This document shows, in pieces, positions 10,201 through 17,929 of a DNA stretch of 64,000 nt (positions are counted from its first letter, which is position 1; each line of letters starts with the position of its first letter). The stretch is from Candidatus Poseidoniaceae archaeon (GTDB lineage: Archaea > Thermoplasmatota > Poseidoniia > Poseidoniales > Poseidoniaceae). The stretch covers positions 202,425 through 266,424 of the forward strand of contig CASIAI010000003.1 in assembly GCA_949372655.1 (NCBI GenBank), given 5' to 3'. The notes below the pieces were generated by a model that saw nothing but the letters and a program-made list of their open reading frames with translations, searched no databases and was not told the DNA's origin. The translations under genes and the position numbers were made by a program.

Positions 10201-10315
10201 AATCAACTGCACCGGACTGGATTTTAGAACGACTGTATTCGGCAAGAGCAGCAACTCTCTTGGAGAATTTACGTTTATCAGCGGAAGGAGCCCCAGAGTT
10301 ATCATCACTTGACAT
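7214..10315 (-). CDS. MMPL/RND superfamily transporter
   Basis: The 1033-residue protein has the RND layout: a cytoplasmic N-terminus of about 75 residues, one membrane helix, a large external loop, five clustered helices (about 390-590), then a second copy of helix, loop and five helices to the end. The GPILLALGVSYGLHITNR and GSILVGVGVDFSIHISNR segments are the paired helix-4 motifs of the MMPL/HpnN/SecD-like branch, with acidic residues available for proton coupling. It probably exports or moves a hydrophobic compound such as a lipid; the substrate is unknown. The first external loop carries two Asp-rich, EF-hand-like segments flanked by cysteines (about residues 176-196 and 345-370). The start at 10315 has GAGGAG just upstream. 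Confidence 0.9.
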   Translation of the reverse strand: MSSDDNSGAPSADKRKFSKRVAALAEYSRSKIQSGAVDLTARVKDFNAKSAIDAVLDAPDRFKREWQKSGATGAITRFPIATVLIFLMITGYFVTTSGFLDGTRFDDDINEPALNVNGDLEVYLPEGSEVGRLIGLVEEDWTTNVMIIYIESGDGNITDKRILEQISLVEKTLNPCLSAFKCDLDGDGKNETEDDVIYILSLSTVLKEVNSSAPRVREAIITELGELGCAANQENCTSASAAKTLNDLIESTDEQFGGSYEIPSQNTIDLVVGEMYEDDGTSTPGLDKLARDVCTTGYGDVRDPEYKKDCGAPDYILDKAIMAVALSDEIDAKEFIEKTQKMLEELENQEIFCDDENGDGIADSKPCNWKDENEGLNLQMVLTGPVPITNAVTEFSFKLFWEIFPLAIVLVAGGLFVFHSDILQTGITGIRPIQGMKVVIIAGLPTLCAVFCTLGLIGATNYEVTMTVIIVGPILLALGVSYGLHITNRYAEEGGTKSEKMKASLSSTGKAVFLSAVTTVIGFISLVFTPMAPIQTVGIALSTGIVIVYILTMFMVPNLTLILDLRKPKHPPLKAFEHLVNIPVKHNKAVIGVFVLVILLSATVGQANVEENIDLLGMAPEYEPSVQKMKQYSSDFDAGQIGMVLIHAKVTGDTNDQDTGNDDPAENLKRIDQLEAKLNTVDNASAVSIVFLMKSTGIAPTVSGTQIYDFINSTPLLPDDIKETAALLLNREVTADASFWDLLTQPDNYGLPGTTQSQIFLLNVFYASITDETREIFINSEYDRTLIYVDMPFIPVAETASGVEAINQHTDTFNSVDGGGAEHLTGVAATAIEVNELIVGSQWTSLGFAIILTLITLAVVFKDIQYSIWTTAPVIATVSLQWLVMWQLDVSLSLVTVMIGSILVGVGVDFSIHISNRIRELGGGINAIKSAAIGTGMSLFEAAIVTSLGMLTAYQIPIPEIKPFITVILILLWVAAASALILLPAIFVTLEKMGIGTAQGTTGMARKLGLINTKSKEVDVLDAAIVNDVKDVW

Positions 10316-10431
10316 TGGCTCTCCTCATACTTGCCAATTGAATGCACTTGAAATGCTTGCCTACTACATGAGTTGATTTTAGGCATATTTACCTAAAGGT
10401 CATGCGCTGGTTTGAAAGTGTAAAAGATGAC

Positions 10432-10468
10432 GGCCGGATGGACCCGTACTGTTAACGAGTAGGGGGCC
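10432..10468 (+). promoter_or_regulatory. Hairpin in the valS leader
   Basis: Directly before the valS Shine-Dalgarno the leader can fold into a two-part stem. GGCC (10432-10435) pairs with GGCC (10465-10468), and inside it CCC(G)TACT (10443-10450) pairs with AGTAGGG (10458-10464) around the loop GTTAACG. A 7-base bulge separates the two stems. The 3' arm ends at the ribosome-binding GGTGAG (10469-10474). The seven-base loop with stem looks superficially like an anticodon arm, but its middle triplet would not read valine. A regulatory role is an inference. Confidence 0.35.
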
Positions 10469-10478
10469 GGTGAGGCAC

Positions 10479-12971
10479 ATGCCATCCCCAACATTATCCG
10501 AAAAACGCTGGTCTGTTGACCTTGAAAAGAAGATCCAGGAAGAGCATAATAGCGATGCTGCTACGTATTCGAAGCGTTATGGTTTCAAACCTGATTCTGG
10601 TAAAGAAATCTTTGTAATCGATACACCTCCGCCATATCCATCTGGAACTTGGCATATTGGTGCTGTTGCTCAATACTCAATGATTGATGTGATAGCTCGT
10701 TCCCAGAGATTGCTTGGCAAAGAGGTCTACTTTCCTTGGGGAGTAGATAGAAATGGAATTAACATCGAATTCACTGTAGAGAAGAATACCAAGAGAAAGA
10801 TGAAAACATATGAACGAGGTGAATTCATTGAACTTTGTCGAGAAACCATTGAAGAATTTACCCAAGCGATGAGAAATACAGCAAGACGTGTTGGGCTCTC
10901 TTGTGATTTTGAAAGAGAATATTTGACTGATGCCCCTGATTATCGCGTTGTCACCCAATCGATATTTGTAGAATTGTTCAAAAAGGGTACTATTATTGAA
11001 GATTTGAGACCAAATATCTATGACCCAGTTGAAGGAACTACTATTGCTGATGCAGAAGTTGAAAGGCTGAATAGAAGAACTCAACTTGTCGATGTTAAAT
11101 GGGAGACTGAAGATGGACAAGAAGTAGTAATATCAACTACAAGACCCGAATTGATTTGTGCATGTGGAGTTGTTGTTGTTCACCCCGATGATAAGAGATA
11201 TGCTGGGCTAATTGGTAAAAAAATAAAACTCCCAGTCCCGGTTACAGGTAGAGAAAACTTTGTTGAAATTCAAACACATGCATCTGTGAAATCGGATTTT
11301 GGCTCAGGAGTTTTGATGGTTTGTTCTTTTGGAGACCAAAACGATGTGGCTATTTTTAGAGAACTTGGTTTAACTCCATTCCAAGCAATAAATCTGGATG
11401 GATGTATGACCGAAATTTCTGGCCCTCTTTCCGGACTAAGAGTCAAAGATGCTCGTAAAGAAATCATAGAACTATTGCAACAGGAAGAAAAAATTGTCAA
11501 CATAGAGGATCGAGAACAAGAAGTTCCAGTTTCTGAGCGAGGAAAGAATCCTGTTGAAATAATTTTACTGAAGGAGTGGTATGTTCGACAAACTCACATA
11601 CAGGGTCGTATGAAAGAACTTATCGAAGATATTGAATTTCATCCGGTTCGAAATAAGCAATTCCTACTTGACTGGATGGATAATATCAGTATTGATTGGC
11701 CAATTTCTCGTCGTAGATGGTATCACACCGAAATTCCGATTTGGTACAGTGAAAATGATGATTTGATAATTGTACCACCTGCTGGAATATATGTTCAACC
11801 TTGGCGAGAAATGCCTCCTGCTGGAAGTAGAGTCCTCAGTAGGGAAAGCCGTAACGATGTTGGAGCATATGATGAATTGAAGGATACTTTAGGAGTAATC
11901 ACTGGTGAGGAGAAGGTTTTCGATACATGGATGGATTCATCGAACTCCAATCTTTTTGTAAGTGGATATCTAAATCAGCCTGAAGTATTTGAAAAGGCCT
12001 TCCCAACCGCATTAAGGCCTCAAGGAAAAGAAATTGTCCGTACATGGCTTTACTATACATTGCTAAAGTCTACTCTTTTACTAGACAAGCCAGGATTCCA
12101 ACATGTTTGGATAGATGGTTTGGGAATGGACCCTTGGGGTCGTAAGATGAGCAAGTCTCTTGGTAACGGAATTGACGCTGACTCAGTATTGGAATGTGGT
12201 GCAGGAGGAAGAACAGGTTCTTGGAAAGTCAAAGGACCTGAAAAAACGGTTAGCCTTCGTGCCAATAAAATCGGTAGTGAATGTTTCCGTCTATGGAAAG
12301 CTTGTGATGCACAAGTTGGAGATGATTTCCATATTAACCCAGAAGAAATAGAGAAGAAGTATTTTGGAGTTTTAACCAAACTATTCAATGTAGCAAGATT
12401 TGCATCACAATTCGATGTCCCTTCAGATTTAGATACAGTCCCAGAAGGGTTACATATAGAGGATAAATGGATTTTTTCGGAATTCCAATCAACAATGAAT
12501 GAGGTGGAAAGTTCATGGAAGAATCTAGATATCTACAGTGCAACACAAGCGCTCAAGGCATTTGGAACCGGAGTGTTACCAAGCCATTACTTAGAAATGG
12601 TCAAATCACGTCTTTATGATGATGATGAAATGGCAGCCTGGACAATTCACAGAGTCGTGAGAGATTTTCTATCTGCATTTAGCCCTATATGCCCTTTCTT
12701 TAGTCACCATATATCGAGTACAATTTATGGTAAATCATCCGTAGAAATAGATTCTTTCCCTCAGAATGCAATTCCGGAAGTTGGCTTAGATACAGAGCAT
12801 GGCAATAAATTAAGATCTTTAACAAGTATAATTCAGACATTCAATAGTGAGGTATGGTCAACTAAAAAAGAAAATGGGATTTCTCTTAATCAACCAATTA
12901 CTGGAATTACCATCCCTTCCGAAATTGAAGAATTCAGTTCCGTATTCACAAGGATGCATAAACTTGAATGA
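10479..12971 (+). CDS. valS: Valyl-tRNA synthetase, archaeal type
   Basis: This class I synthetase charges tRNA-Val. The nucleotide-binding motif is HIGA instead of HIGH (residues 59-62, after PPPYPSGTW), and KMSKS lies at 556-560 followed by LGNGID. DTWMDSS, ahead of the KMSKS region, is characteristic of archaeal ValRS rather than Leu or Ile enzymes. The middle region with STTRPELICACGVVVVHP is the editing (CP1) domain. The protein is about 830 residues, somewhat short at the C-terminus compared with bacterial ValRS. The start chosen is the ATG at 10479, with GGTGAG four bases upstream; a GTG at 10470 would add three residues. The stop is 3 bases from the end of convergent dinB. Confidence 0.9.
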   Translation: MPSPTLSEKRWSVDLEKKIQEEHNSDAATYSKRYGFKPDSGKEIFVIDTPPPYPSGTWHIGAVAQYSMIDVIARSQRLLGKEVYFPWGVDRNGINIEFTVEKNTKRKMKTYERGEFIELCRETIEEFTQAMRNTARRVGLSCDFEREYLTDAPDYRVVTQSIFVELFKKGTIIEDLRPNIYDPVEGTTIADAEVERLNRRTQLVDVKWETEDGQEVVISTTRPELICACGVVVVHPDDKRYAGLIGKKIKLPVPVTGRENFVEIQTHASVKSDFGSGVLMVCSFGDQNDVAIFRELGLTPFQAINLDGCMTEISGPLSGLRVKDARKEIIELLQQEEKIVNIEDREQEVPVSERGKNPVEIILLKEWYVRQTHIQGRMKELIEDIEFHPVRNKQFLLDWMDNISIDWPISRRRWYHTEIPIWYSENDDLIIVPPAGIYVQPWREMPPAGSRVLSRESRNDVGAYDELKDTLGVITGEEKVFDTWMDSSNSNLFVSGYLNQPEVFEKAFPTALRPQGKEIVRTWLYYTLLKSTLLLDKPGFQHVWIDGLGMDPWGRKMSKSLGNGIDADSVLECGAGGRTGSWKVKGPEKTVSLRANKIGSECFRLWKACDAQVGDDFHINPEEIEKKYFGVLTKLFNVARFASQFDVPSDLDTVPEGLHIEDKWIFSEFQSTMNEVESSWKNLDIYSATQALKAFGTGVLPSHYLEMVKSRLYDDDEMAAWTIHRVVRDFLSAFSPICPFFSHHISSTIYGKSSVEIDSFPQNAIPEVGLDTEHGNKLRSLTSIIQTFNSEVWSTKKENGISLNQPITGITIPSEIEEFSSVFTRMHKLE

Positions 12972-12974
12972 AAT

Positions 12975-14096
12975 TCAGATTTCAAGAGTGCTTTGACGTG
13001 TATCTGGTGCATCTAAGTGCCCCAATCTAAACCCTATCAGCCTAACGCGTTTACCAATTTGAATATTATTCGCAAATAATATTTCACTCAAACGATTAAA
13101 AACATCGATTTCGTCCATAGCGACAGGAATGGAACGTCCATGAGTATGAGTCTCAAATCCAGTATATCTAATTTTAACTTCAGCCAATCGACCACAAACA
13201 CCCAATTCTTTCGCCTTCAATATAACTTGTCTCGTAATCTCTAAAAGATGTGATAAAACCTCTTGATAGTCTCCTTGGTCAGAGGAAAAAGTGTGCTCTT
13301 TACCAATTGATTTCCTGCTGCGAAGTGGGCTTATTTCAGCACTAGTTCTACCCTCATAGACCTTAATTATCCATGAAGCAAACCTTTCACCTGTCATCCG
13401 TGACAAAGAAAGTTCACCAAAGTCATACATTTCATCAACTGTACTTATCCCCCATTCTGCAAGTTGAACAGCTCTCTTTGCGCCAATACCTGGAACTTCT
13501 CTTATGTCACGACCTGCAAAAAACTCACTGATTTCATCAGGTAGAATTCTAAAAATCCCTTTAGGTTTGTTTATCTCGCTAGCCATCTTAGCCAATATCC
13601 TAGTAGAACCTATACCGAAAGAGGCTGAGAGGCCTACTTCTTGTAAGATCTCTTCCTGTAAGTCTCGGCATAATGAAAGGGCTGCATCCCAGTCACCCTC
13701 AACATAATTGGTAATATCTAAGTATGCTTCATCTATACTAGCCTGTTCGAAAAATTCTGCTGGCTTAGATAAGACATTCATCACTTTCCTCGATGCGCGA
13801 GTGTAAAGACCTCTGCTACCTCTAACGTAAATTCCATTTCCATATGGTTTCCCGGGACACCTTCTCCATGCCTCACTGATCGACATTGCAGACCGAATCC
13901 CATATTTCCTAGCCTCATAATTACAAGTTGAAACAATACCTCTTCCCCTACCCTGCTGTGGATCTGAGCCAATTATTAGAGGTACATCTGATGAAAAGCC
14001 ATGATGTAGAGTCTCAACTGCAGCAAAAAAAGCATCTAAATCACAATGAACTAGTATTCGATTAATGATTAGGGGTTGCTCCTCATCTCCTAGCAT
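12975..14096 (-). CDS. dinB: Y-family DNA polymerase (DinB/Pol IV/Dpo4-like)
   Basis: This is a translesion polymerase that copies past damaged bases. The catalytic carboxylates are visible: D19 in HCDLDAFFAAVE and D122/E123 in SIDEAYLDI. The steric-gate and nucleotide-binding region around STCNYEARKYGIRSAMS and the helix-hairpin-helix EVPGIGAKRAVQLAEWG are also present. The length (373) fits Dpo4/DinB. The C-terminal end RQSTLEI resembles a short PCNA-interacting (PIP) motif, as expected for an archaeal Y-family enzyme. The start at 14096 has GGTGGGCG just before it. The ATG of serA-like lies upstream on the same strand, separated by about 50 bases. Confidence 0.93.
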   Translation of the reverse strand: MLGDEEQPLIINRILVHCDLDAFFAAVETLHHGFSSDVPLIIGSDPQQGRGRGIVSTCNYEARKYGIRSAMSISEAWRRCPGKPYGNGIYVRGSRGLYTRASRKVMNVLSKPAEFFEQASIDEAYLDITNYVEGDWDAALSLCRDLQEEILQEVGLSASFGIGSTRILAKMASEINKPKGIFRILPDEISEFFAGRDIREVPGIGAKRAVQLAEWGISTVDEMYDFGELSLSRMTGERFASWIIKVYEGRTSAEISPLRSRKSIGKEHTFSSDQGDYQEVLSHLLEITRQVILKAKELGVCGRLAEVKIRYTGFETHTHGRSIPVAMDEIDVFNRLSEILFANNIQIGKRVRLIGFRLGHLDAPDTRQSTLEI

Positions 14097-14147
14097 TCGC
14101 CCACCAAGTAAAAAATATTGCCATCGGTGTTTGAAATTAACTCTTCA

Positions 14148-15134
14148 TCATTCTAATAAATGAGAGTTTACTGTTGACTTAACTGACTTGCCGTTCAAGA
14201 CATCCATCACATTTCGTGCAATGTCTGTACCAACCCGACTTTGCGCCTCTATTGTTGCTGCTCCGATATGTGGAGTACCATGGAAATCAGGATGAGTGAG
14301 TAGTATATTTTTCGGGTCAACCGGTTCCTTTTCAAAAACGTCCAATGCAGCTGAAGATACGACTCCTTCTTCCAGTGCTTGTAAGAGTCCATTTTCATCT
14401 ATTATTCCTCCACGTGCGCAGTTTACAATATGGTTACCGCATTTTAGACCCAATCTCGATTTACCTGGCATTAATTTCATTCGCTCATAATTAACCAAAT
14501 GGTGAGTCTCATCGGTTAGATTACAATGAACGGATATATGCGTACAAGTTCTAAATAAATCATCTACATCTTTATGTAACCTAGTAGATTGACTCTTAGC
14601 CACTTTTGGGGGAAGATAAGGGTCGTAGGTATGAACTTCCATACCCAATGCTTGAGCGACCATACCAACGCCTTGAGCAATTCTGCCAAACCCGATTAAT
14701 CCAAGTGATTTACCAGATAACTCAGTACCAACCATTGCTTTTTTTTCCCACTTACCTAAGCGAAGGCCTCTGTCCGATTTAGCAATATGTCTAATAGATG
14801 CAAGAAGGTGGGAAATAGTCAATTCAACTACAGATTGCGTAGAAGCTAATGGCGCATTCACAACGACTATTCCTGCCTTGGAAGCAGCTTCTAAATCGAT
14901 GTTATCTACACCGACTCCTGCCCTACCAATTACTTTTAGACTAGCCCCTGTAGAATTTATTACGTCCTCTGTTAATTTAGTTGCACTCCTTACAATAATT
15001 GCATCAAAATCAGAGAGACAACCCTGTAATAGTTCCTCCTTAGAAAATGACTTCAAGGTAACCTCATGGCCACTTTTTTCTAAGAGATTAACCGCATCCT
15101 TTGACATCCCATCGGTAACGATAATCTTGGCCAT
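14148..15134 (-). CDS. serA: D-3-phosphoglycerate dehydrogenase-like 2-hydroxyacid dehydrogenase
   Basis: This is an NAD-dependent D-2-hydroxyacid dehydrogenase, most likely the first enzyme of serine synthesis (3-phosphoglycerate to 3-phosphohydroxypyruvate). RAGVGVDNID (71-80) and the Rossmann motif GLIGFGRIAQGVG (about 145-157) are clear, as is NCARGGIIDENGL with the catalytic Arg and the PHIGAATIEAQ segment with the catalytic His. At 328 residues it is the short form without the C-terminal ASB and ACT regulatory domains, so feedback inhibition by serine through an ACT domain is not expected. The start MAKIIVTDGM at 15134 is typical. Other 2-hydroxyacid dehydrogenases of this fold cannot be fully excluded, but the RAGVGVDNID signature favours SerA. 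Confidence 0.85.
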   Translation of the reverse strand: MAKIIVTDGMSKDAVNLLEKSGHEVTLKSFSKEELLQGCLSDFDAIIVRSATKLTEDVINSTGASLKVIGRAGVGVDNIDLEAASKAGIVVVNAPLASTQSVVELTISHLLASIRHIAKSDRGLRLGKWEKKAMVGTELSGKSLGLIGFGRIAQGVGMVAQALGMEVHTYDPYLPPKVAKSQSTRLHKDVDDLFRTCTHISVHCNLTDETHHLVNYERMKLMPGKSRLGLKCGNHIVNCARGGIIDENGLLQALEEGVVSSAALDVFEKEPVDPKNILLTHPDFHGTPHIGAATIEAQSRVGTDIARNVMDVLNGKSVKSTVNSHLLE

Positions 15135-15171
15135 GATTTGGCTATATCAATTAAGGCCATGAAACTTATTG

Positions 15172-15184
15172 AATCTTTAAATTC
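15172..15184. promoter_or_regulatory. Shared TATA-like element between serA and a membrane protein gene
   Basis: The 100-base divergent gap between the serA-like gene and the membrane protein gene contains the palindromic TTTAAA within ATCTTTAAATTC. It lies a plausible distance upstream of both starts (15134 on the minus strand and 15235 on the plus strand), so it could serve as a TATA box in both directions. This is judged by eye only. Confidence 0.3.
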
Positions 15185-15234
15185 ATCACAACCATTGAAA
15201 ACGAAGAGATGTCTCGGCAGTAATGAGGAGTATT

Positions 15235-16389
15235 ATGGATGCAGAAATCGATGTTGCCGGATTACTCTGGGCAACTGGAATTTTATCTATACCAATATTG
15301 CTCGCTTTACCGATGCGATTAGCATGGAGACTTTTCATAGGTGTTGGCCATGAAGAATCTCAATATCGTAACTCTGTAAGACAAATAATCGATGCTGGTA
15401 AACAAGTTTCGCCGTTTAGAACCACCCTTGATGATTTGGCTAGAAGTTTACATATTCAGCCTTCAAAGCAGAGATTGATTGAAGCCGACTTATTTCATCC
15501 ACTAACACTTTCACATTTCTTACTTCTACCAACAATAATCATTTTCCCTCTAGCGGCTATTATGGCTTTACCAATTATTCTTCTTGGGCTTCCAATACTC
15601 ATTTTAATTGAGTATTTATTGATTAGAAAGAAGATTTTGATAAGAACTCTGAAAGAAATGGAGAGAGTTCTACATTGGCAAGTCATACATATACCAAAGC
15701 CACACAGGGGTTCTGTTGAAAAGGCTGGTAATGTAAATGAGTTCTCCAATCACGTAATCCACTTCAATTATGTCCCACAAGGTGCCTTTTTAGGATTATT
15801 TGCTTGGTTGATAGTTCATTGGGTTTTCAATTTCGATTCATGGGGAATTGAACTTGCCATTTCGGCATTCCTCTACATCATCTTACTCGGTGGATTGGGT
15901 GTTCTAAATACTGCCTTTGAATCTGACTTAGTATTTGTAGACCCTGCGAAAGGAAGATTAGTTCCTGTTGACCAATGGCTTGAAAGTATCCTAAAACCAG
16001 TTGTTGGAATCGGTTTACTATTCCTTGTCGCTAGGAACTTGATAGATGAAGCAAGAACCGATAACCCAGTGCTATTTGCCTCGACTGTAATTATTCTGCT
16101 CTATGGAGCATCTGTAGTTGGAATTGCGTATAAATGGGGTTATTCTATGTGGAGAGGTGATCAAGTTAGAAAAATATTCGAGCAACAAATTGTTGAAAAC
16201 TTAAAACCACTATCATATGATTTAACAAGAACTCGAGGAAGGATTGAATTCAATGTACAAATGACGATGGATGAGAGGTTAGCCCTAATTTCTGAGGAGC
16301 CTCAAACACAATTATCATTTGCTGATTTACAGGCGATTCCAAATAGTGATAATAATGGTAGTATCCCTGGTAATCCAATGAAAAAATAA
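15235..16389 (+). CDS. Multi-pass membrane protein, unknown function
   Basis: The protein of about 384 residues has hydrophobic segments near its N-terminus (LLWATGILSIPILLALPM), a long double helix around residues 90-130, two around 185-230, one near 255-275 and one near 285-305. A mainly hydrophilic region follows at the C-terminus. The basic segment between helices (about 130-160) and the C-terminus are probably cytoplasmic. The start chosen is the ATG at 15235 with GAGGAG a few bases upstream; an ATG at 15223 would place the Shine-Dalgarno inside the gene. The stop codon directly abuts the stop of the convergent metallo-hydrolase gene. No family was recognised. Confidence 0.8.
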   Translation: MDAEIDVAGLLWATGILSIPILLALPMRLAWRLFIGVGHEESQYRNSVRQIIDAGKQVSPFRTTLDDLARSLHIQPSKQRLIEADLFHPLTLSHFLLLPTIIIFPLAAIMALPIILLGLPILILIEYLLIRKKILIRTLKEMERVLHWQVIHIPKPHRGSVEKAGNVNEFSNHVIHFNYVPQGAFLGLFAWLIVHWVFNFDSWGIELAISAFLYIILLGGLGVLNTAFESDLVFVDPAKGRLVPVDQWLESILKPVVGIGLLFLVARNLIDEARTDNPVLFASTVIILLYGASVVGIAYKWGYSMWRGDQVRKIFEQQIVENLKPLSYDLTRTRGRIEFNVQMTMDERLALISEEPQTQLSFADLQAIPNSDNNGSIPGNPMKK

Positions 16390-17100
16390 CTATTCTAGCC
16401 AAGGTATTACTTCAGGTATTTCACCAAACATATTGGCAGGTAGTGCCACTTTTATTTTTGAGACATAGCCAAGTTGTTTTGCCGATTCAATCTGCCAATC
16501 TCGGTATTGCTCCCATGTTTCCATATTCAAGATGGGATTATTCTCCTTATTCCATGCTAATGATTTCATTTCAGTACCGGGGGGCTCATGACCAGTATTT
16601 ACTATTACTAAGTTAGAAAACTCTGAGAGTACAGATAGGGAATCCCAGTGGTCTTTCATTCTTCCACTTGGAAGATCATCTCTGCCAACTCCACCTTCTC
16701 CGGTAAAAAGAAAATCACCTGTGAATATATGTTTATCTAAATGGACAATCATCGAATCTTCTGTATGACCAGGAACATGATAGAAGGTAATTTTATGACC
16801 ACAGAAATTTATACTGGAATTCCCATCAACTAACTTTGAGACTCCTAAGGAAGCGGTAGATTTCCACATTATATATTCACAACTAGTTTTCTCCCGAAGA
16901 GTAAAACAACCAGTGATATGGTCTGCATGAGTATGTGTTGCAATAGTCATTTTAAGAGTCAAACCTCGCTCTTCGATTAGATCAAGATATTTATCTGTGT
17001 AATCAAATACCGGGTCAATTAGACAAGCATCTTTGTAATTATCATCTGTCAAAAGATAGGTCTTGGCCCAACCTTCATCATTTAACTGTTCGACACGCAT
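16390..17100 (-). CDS. Metallo-beta-lactamase-fold hydrolase, ETHE1/glyoxalase II-like
   Basis: A metallo-beta-lactamase fold is clear from THTHADHITG (metal-binding HxHxDH), HVPGHTEDSM (third metal His), FTGDFLF (bridging Asp) and NTGHEP (last His). The HADHITG form followed by a GRDDLPSG segment is closest to the persulfide dioxygenase (ETHE1) branch of the glyoxalase II-like hydrolases, so glutathione- or thiol-persulfide oxidation is possible. A plain thioester hydrolase is the alternative. The start chosen is the ATG at 17100 (MRVEQLNDEG); a TTG at 17115 would add five residues. The stop abuts the stop of the convergent membrane protein gene. Confidence 0.85.
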   Translation of the reverse strand: MRVEQLNDEGWAKTYLLTDDNYKDACLIDPVFDYTDKYLDLIEERGLTLKMTIATHTHADHITGCFTLREKTSCEYIMWKSTASLGVSKLVDGNSSINFCGHKITFYHVPGHTEDSMIVHLDKHIFTGDFLFTGEGGVGRDDLPSGRMKDHWDSLSVLSEFSNLVIVNTGHEPPGTEMKSLAWNKENNPILNMETWEQYRDWQIESAKQLGYVSKIKVALPANMFGEIPEVIPWLE

Positions 17101-17156
17101 AAAGCGGCTAAGCAACGGTTATACTTGAAATTACACCTATATTGGTTTACTTTGAT

Positions 17157-17168
17157 AATTTAAAATAA
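17157..17168 (+). promoter_or_regulatory. Candidate TATA box of the Nudix gene
   Basis: The run AATTTAAAATAA lies about 40 bases upstream of the ATG at 17204. A start point 25-27 bases downstream would give a short leader of about 14 bases, as is usual in archaea. No other element was recognised in this 100-base divergent gap. Confidence 0.35.
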
Positions 17169-17203
17169 CGATATTTCAAAGTATAGCAACTTGTCGCAGA
17201 TAT

Positions 17204-17929
17204 ATGACAAACCCCCAAACTGTAGTTCACTTGGAACATGATGGCAAGGTGTTATTGGTAGATGAAAACGGACTAGGTCCTAAAATCCCAACCAAAGGTA
17301 GGCAAACTAATCAGGAAACATTGCGTTTTCCTACGAAACAAGAAATCGAAAAAATGGCTATTGAGTGGGAAGAAATTCGACAAACAAGAATTGAGTTCGA
17401 AGATTCGACATCAATAGTTATCAAGGGATATCCAAAAATCCCTTGGCCAGAAAACTGGGCTTGGAAAGATGATTTGATTTCCGATAATTCTGTTGACCCA
17501 TTAGCCCGTGAATCAGTTTACCGCTCTATTCACAGACTAGTATCCAAGGTTATCGTTAGGAATAATTCCCACCAAGTTCTACTTGCGAAGGTTTCAAGAG
17601 GACATTTTACTGGGCATTGGACACTACCTGGTGGATATATGGAACATGATGAACACCCTAGTGTAGGGTGCATTAGAGAAGCAATGGAGGAACTTGGATT
17701 AGAGTTGGTTCTGGATAAGCAAAATCCAATAATCACTCAACAGATATTTACTGATGAAGGAATTTCTTTCGTGTCATTCACTTATCACTCTAGCTGGAAC
17801 GGTAATTTGGAGGACTTAGAATTACAAATTGGTGAAATATCAGATGTCAAATGGTTTGAGCCACAAGAAGCAGAGGATATTGTTCCGTCTTACTTTGATA
17901 GACAAGCAATTAGATATTCAATATCTTAA
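17204..17929 (+). CDS. Nudix hydrolase with an N-terminal extension
   Basis: A complete Nudix box (G-x5-E-x7-RE-x2-EE-x-G) spans residues 144-166, beginning GGYMEHDE and including REAMEELGL, so the protein should hydrolyse a nucleoside diphosphate linked to another group. The substrate cannot be named. The Nudix domain occupies about residues 105-241. In front is a conserved-looking region of about 100 residues, including IPTKGRQTNQETLRFPTKQE and a Trp-rich WPENWAWKDDL segment, for which I recognise no family. The gene's TAA overlaps the stop codon of convergent alaS. Confidence 0.9.
   Translation: MTNPQTVVHLEHDGKVLLVDENGLGPKIPTKGRQTNQETLRFPTKQEIEKMAIEWEEIRQTRIEFEDSTSIVIKGYPKIPWPENWAWKDDLISDNSVDPLARESVYRSIHRLVSKVIVRNNSHQVLLAKVSRGHFTGHWTLPGGYMEHDEHPSVGCIREAMEELGLELVLDKQNPIITQQIFTDEGISFVSFTYHSSWNGNLEDLELQIGEISDVKWFEPQEAEDIVPSYFDRQAIRYSIS

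Noticed and set aside
10431-10475. tRNA-like or tRNA-gene remnant before valS
   Set aside because: Only one arm-like hairpin can be formed; no acceptor, D or T arm, and the would-be anticodon is not valine.
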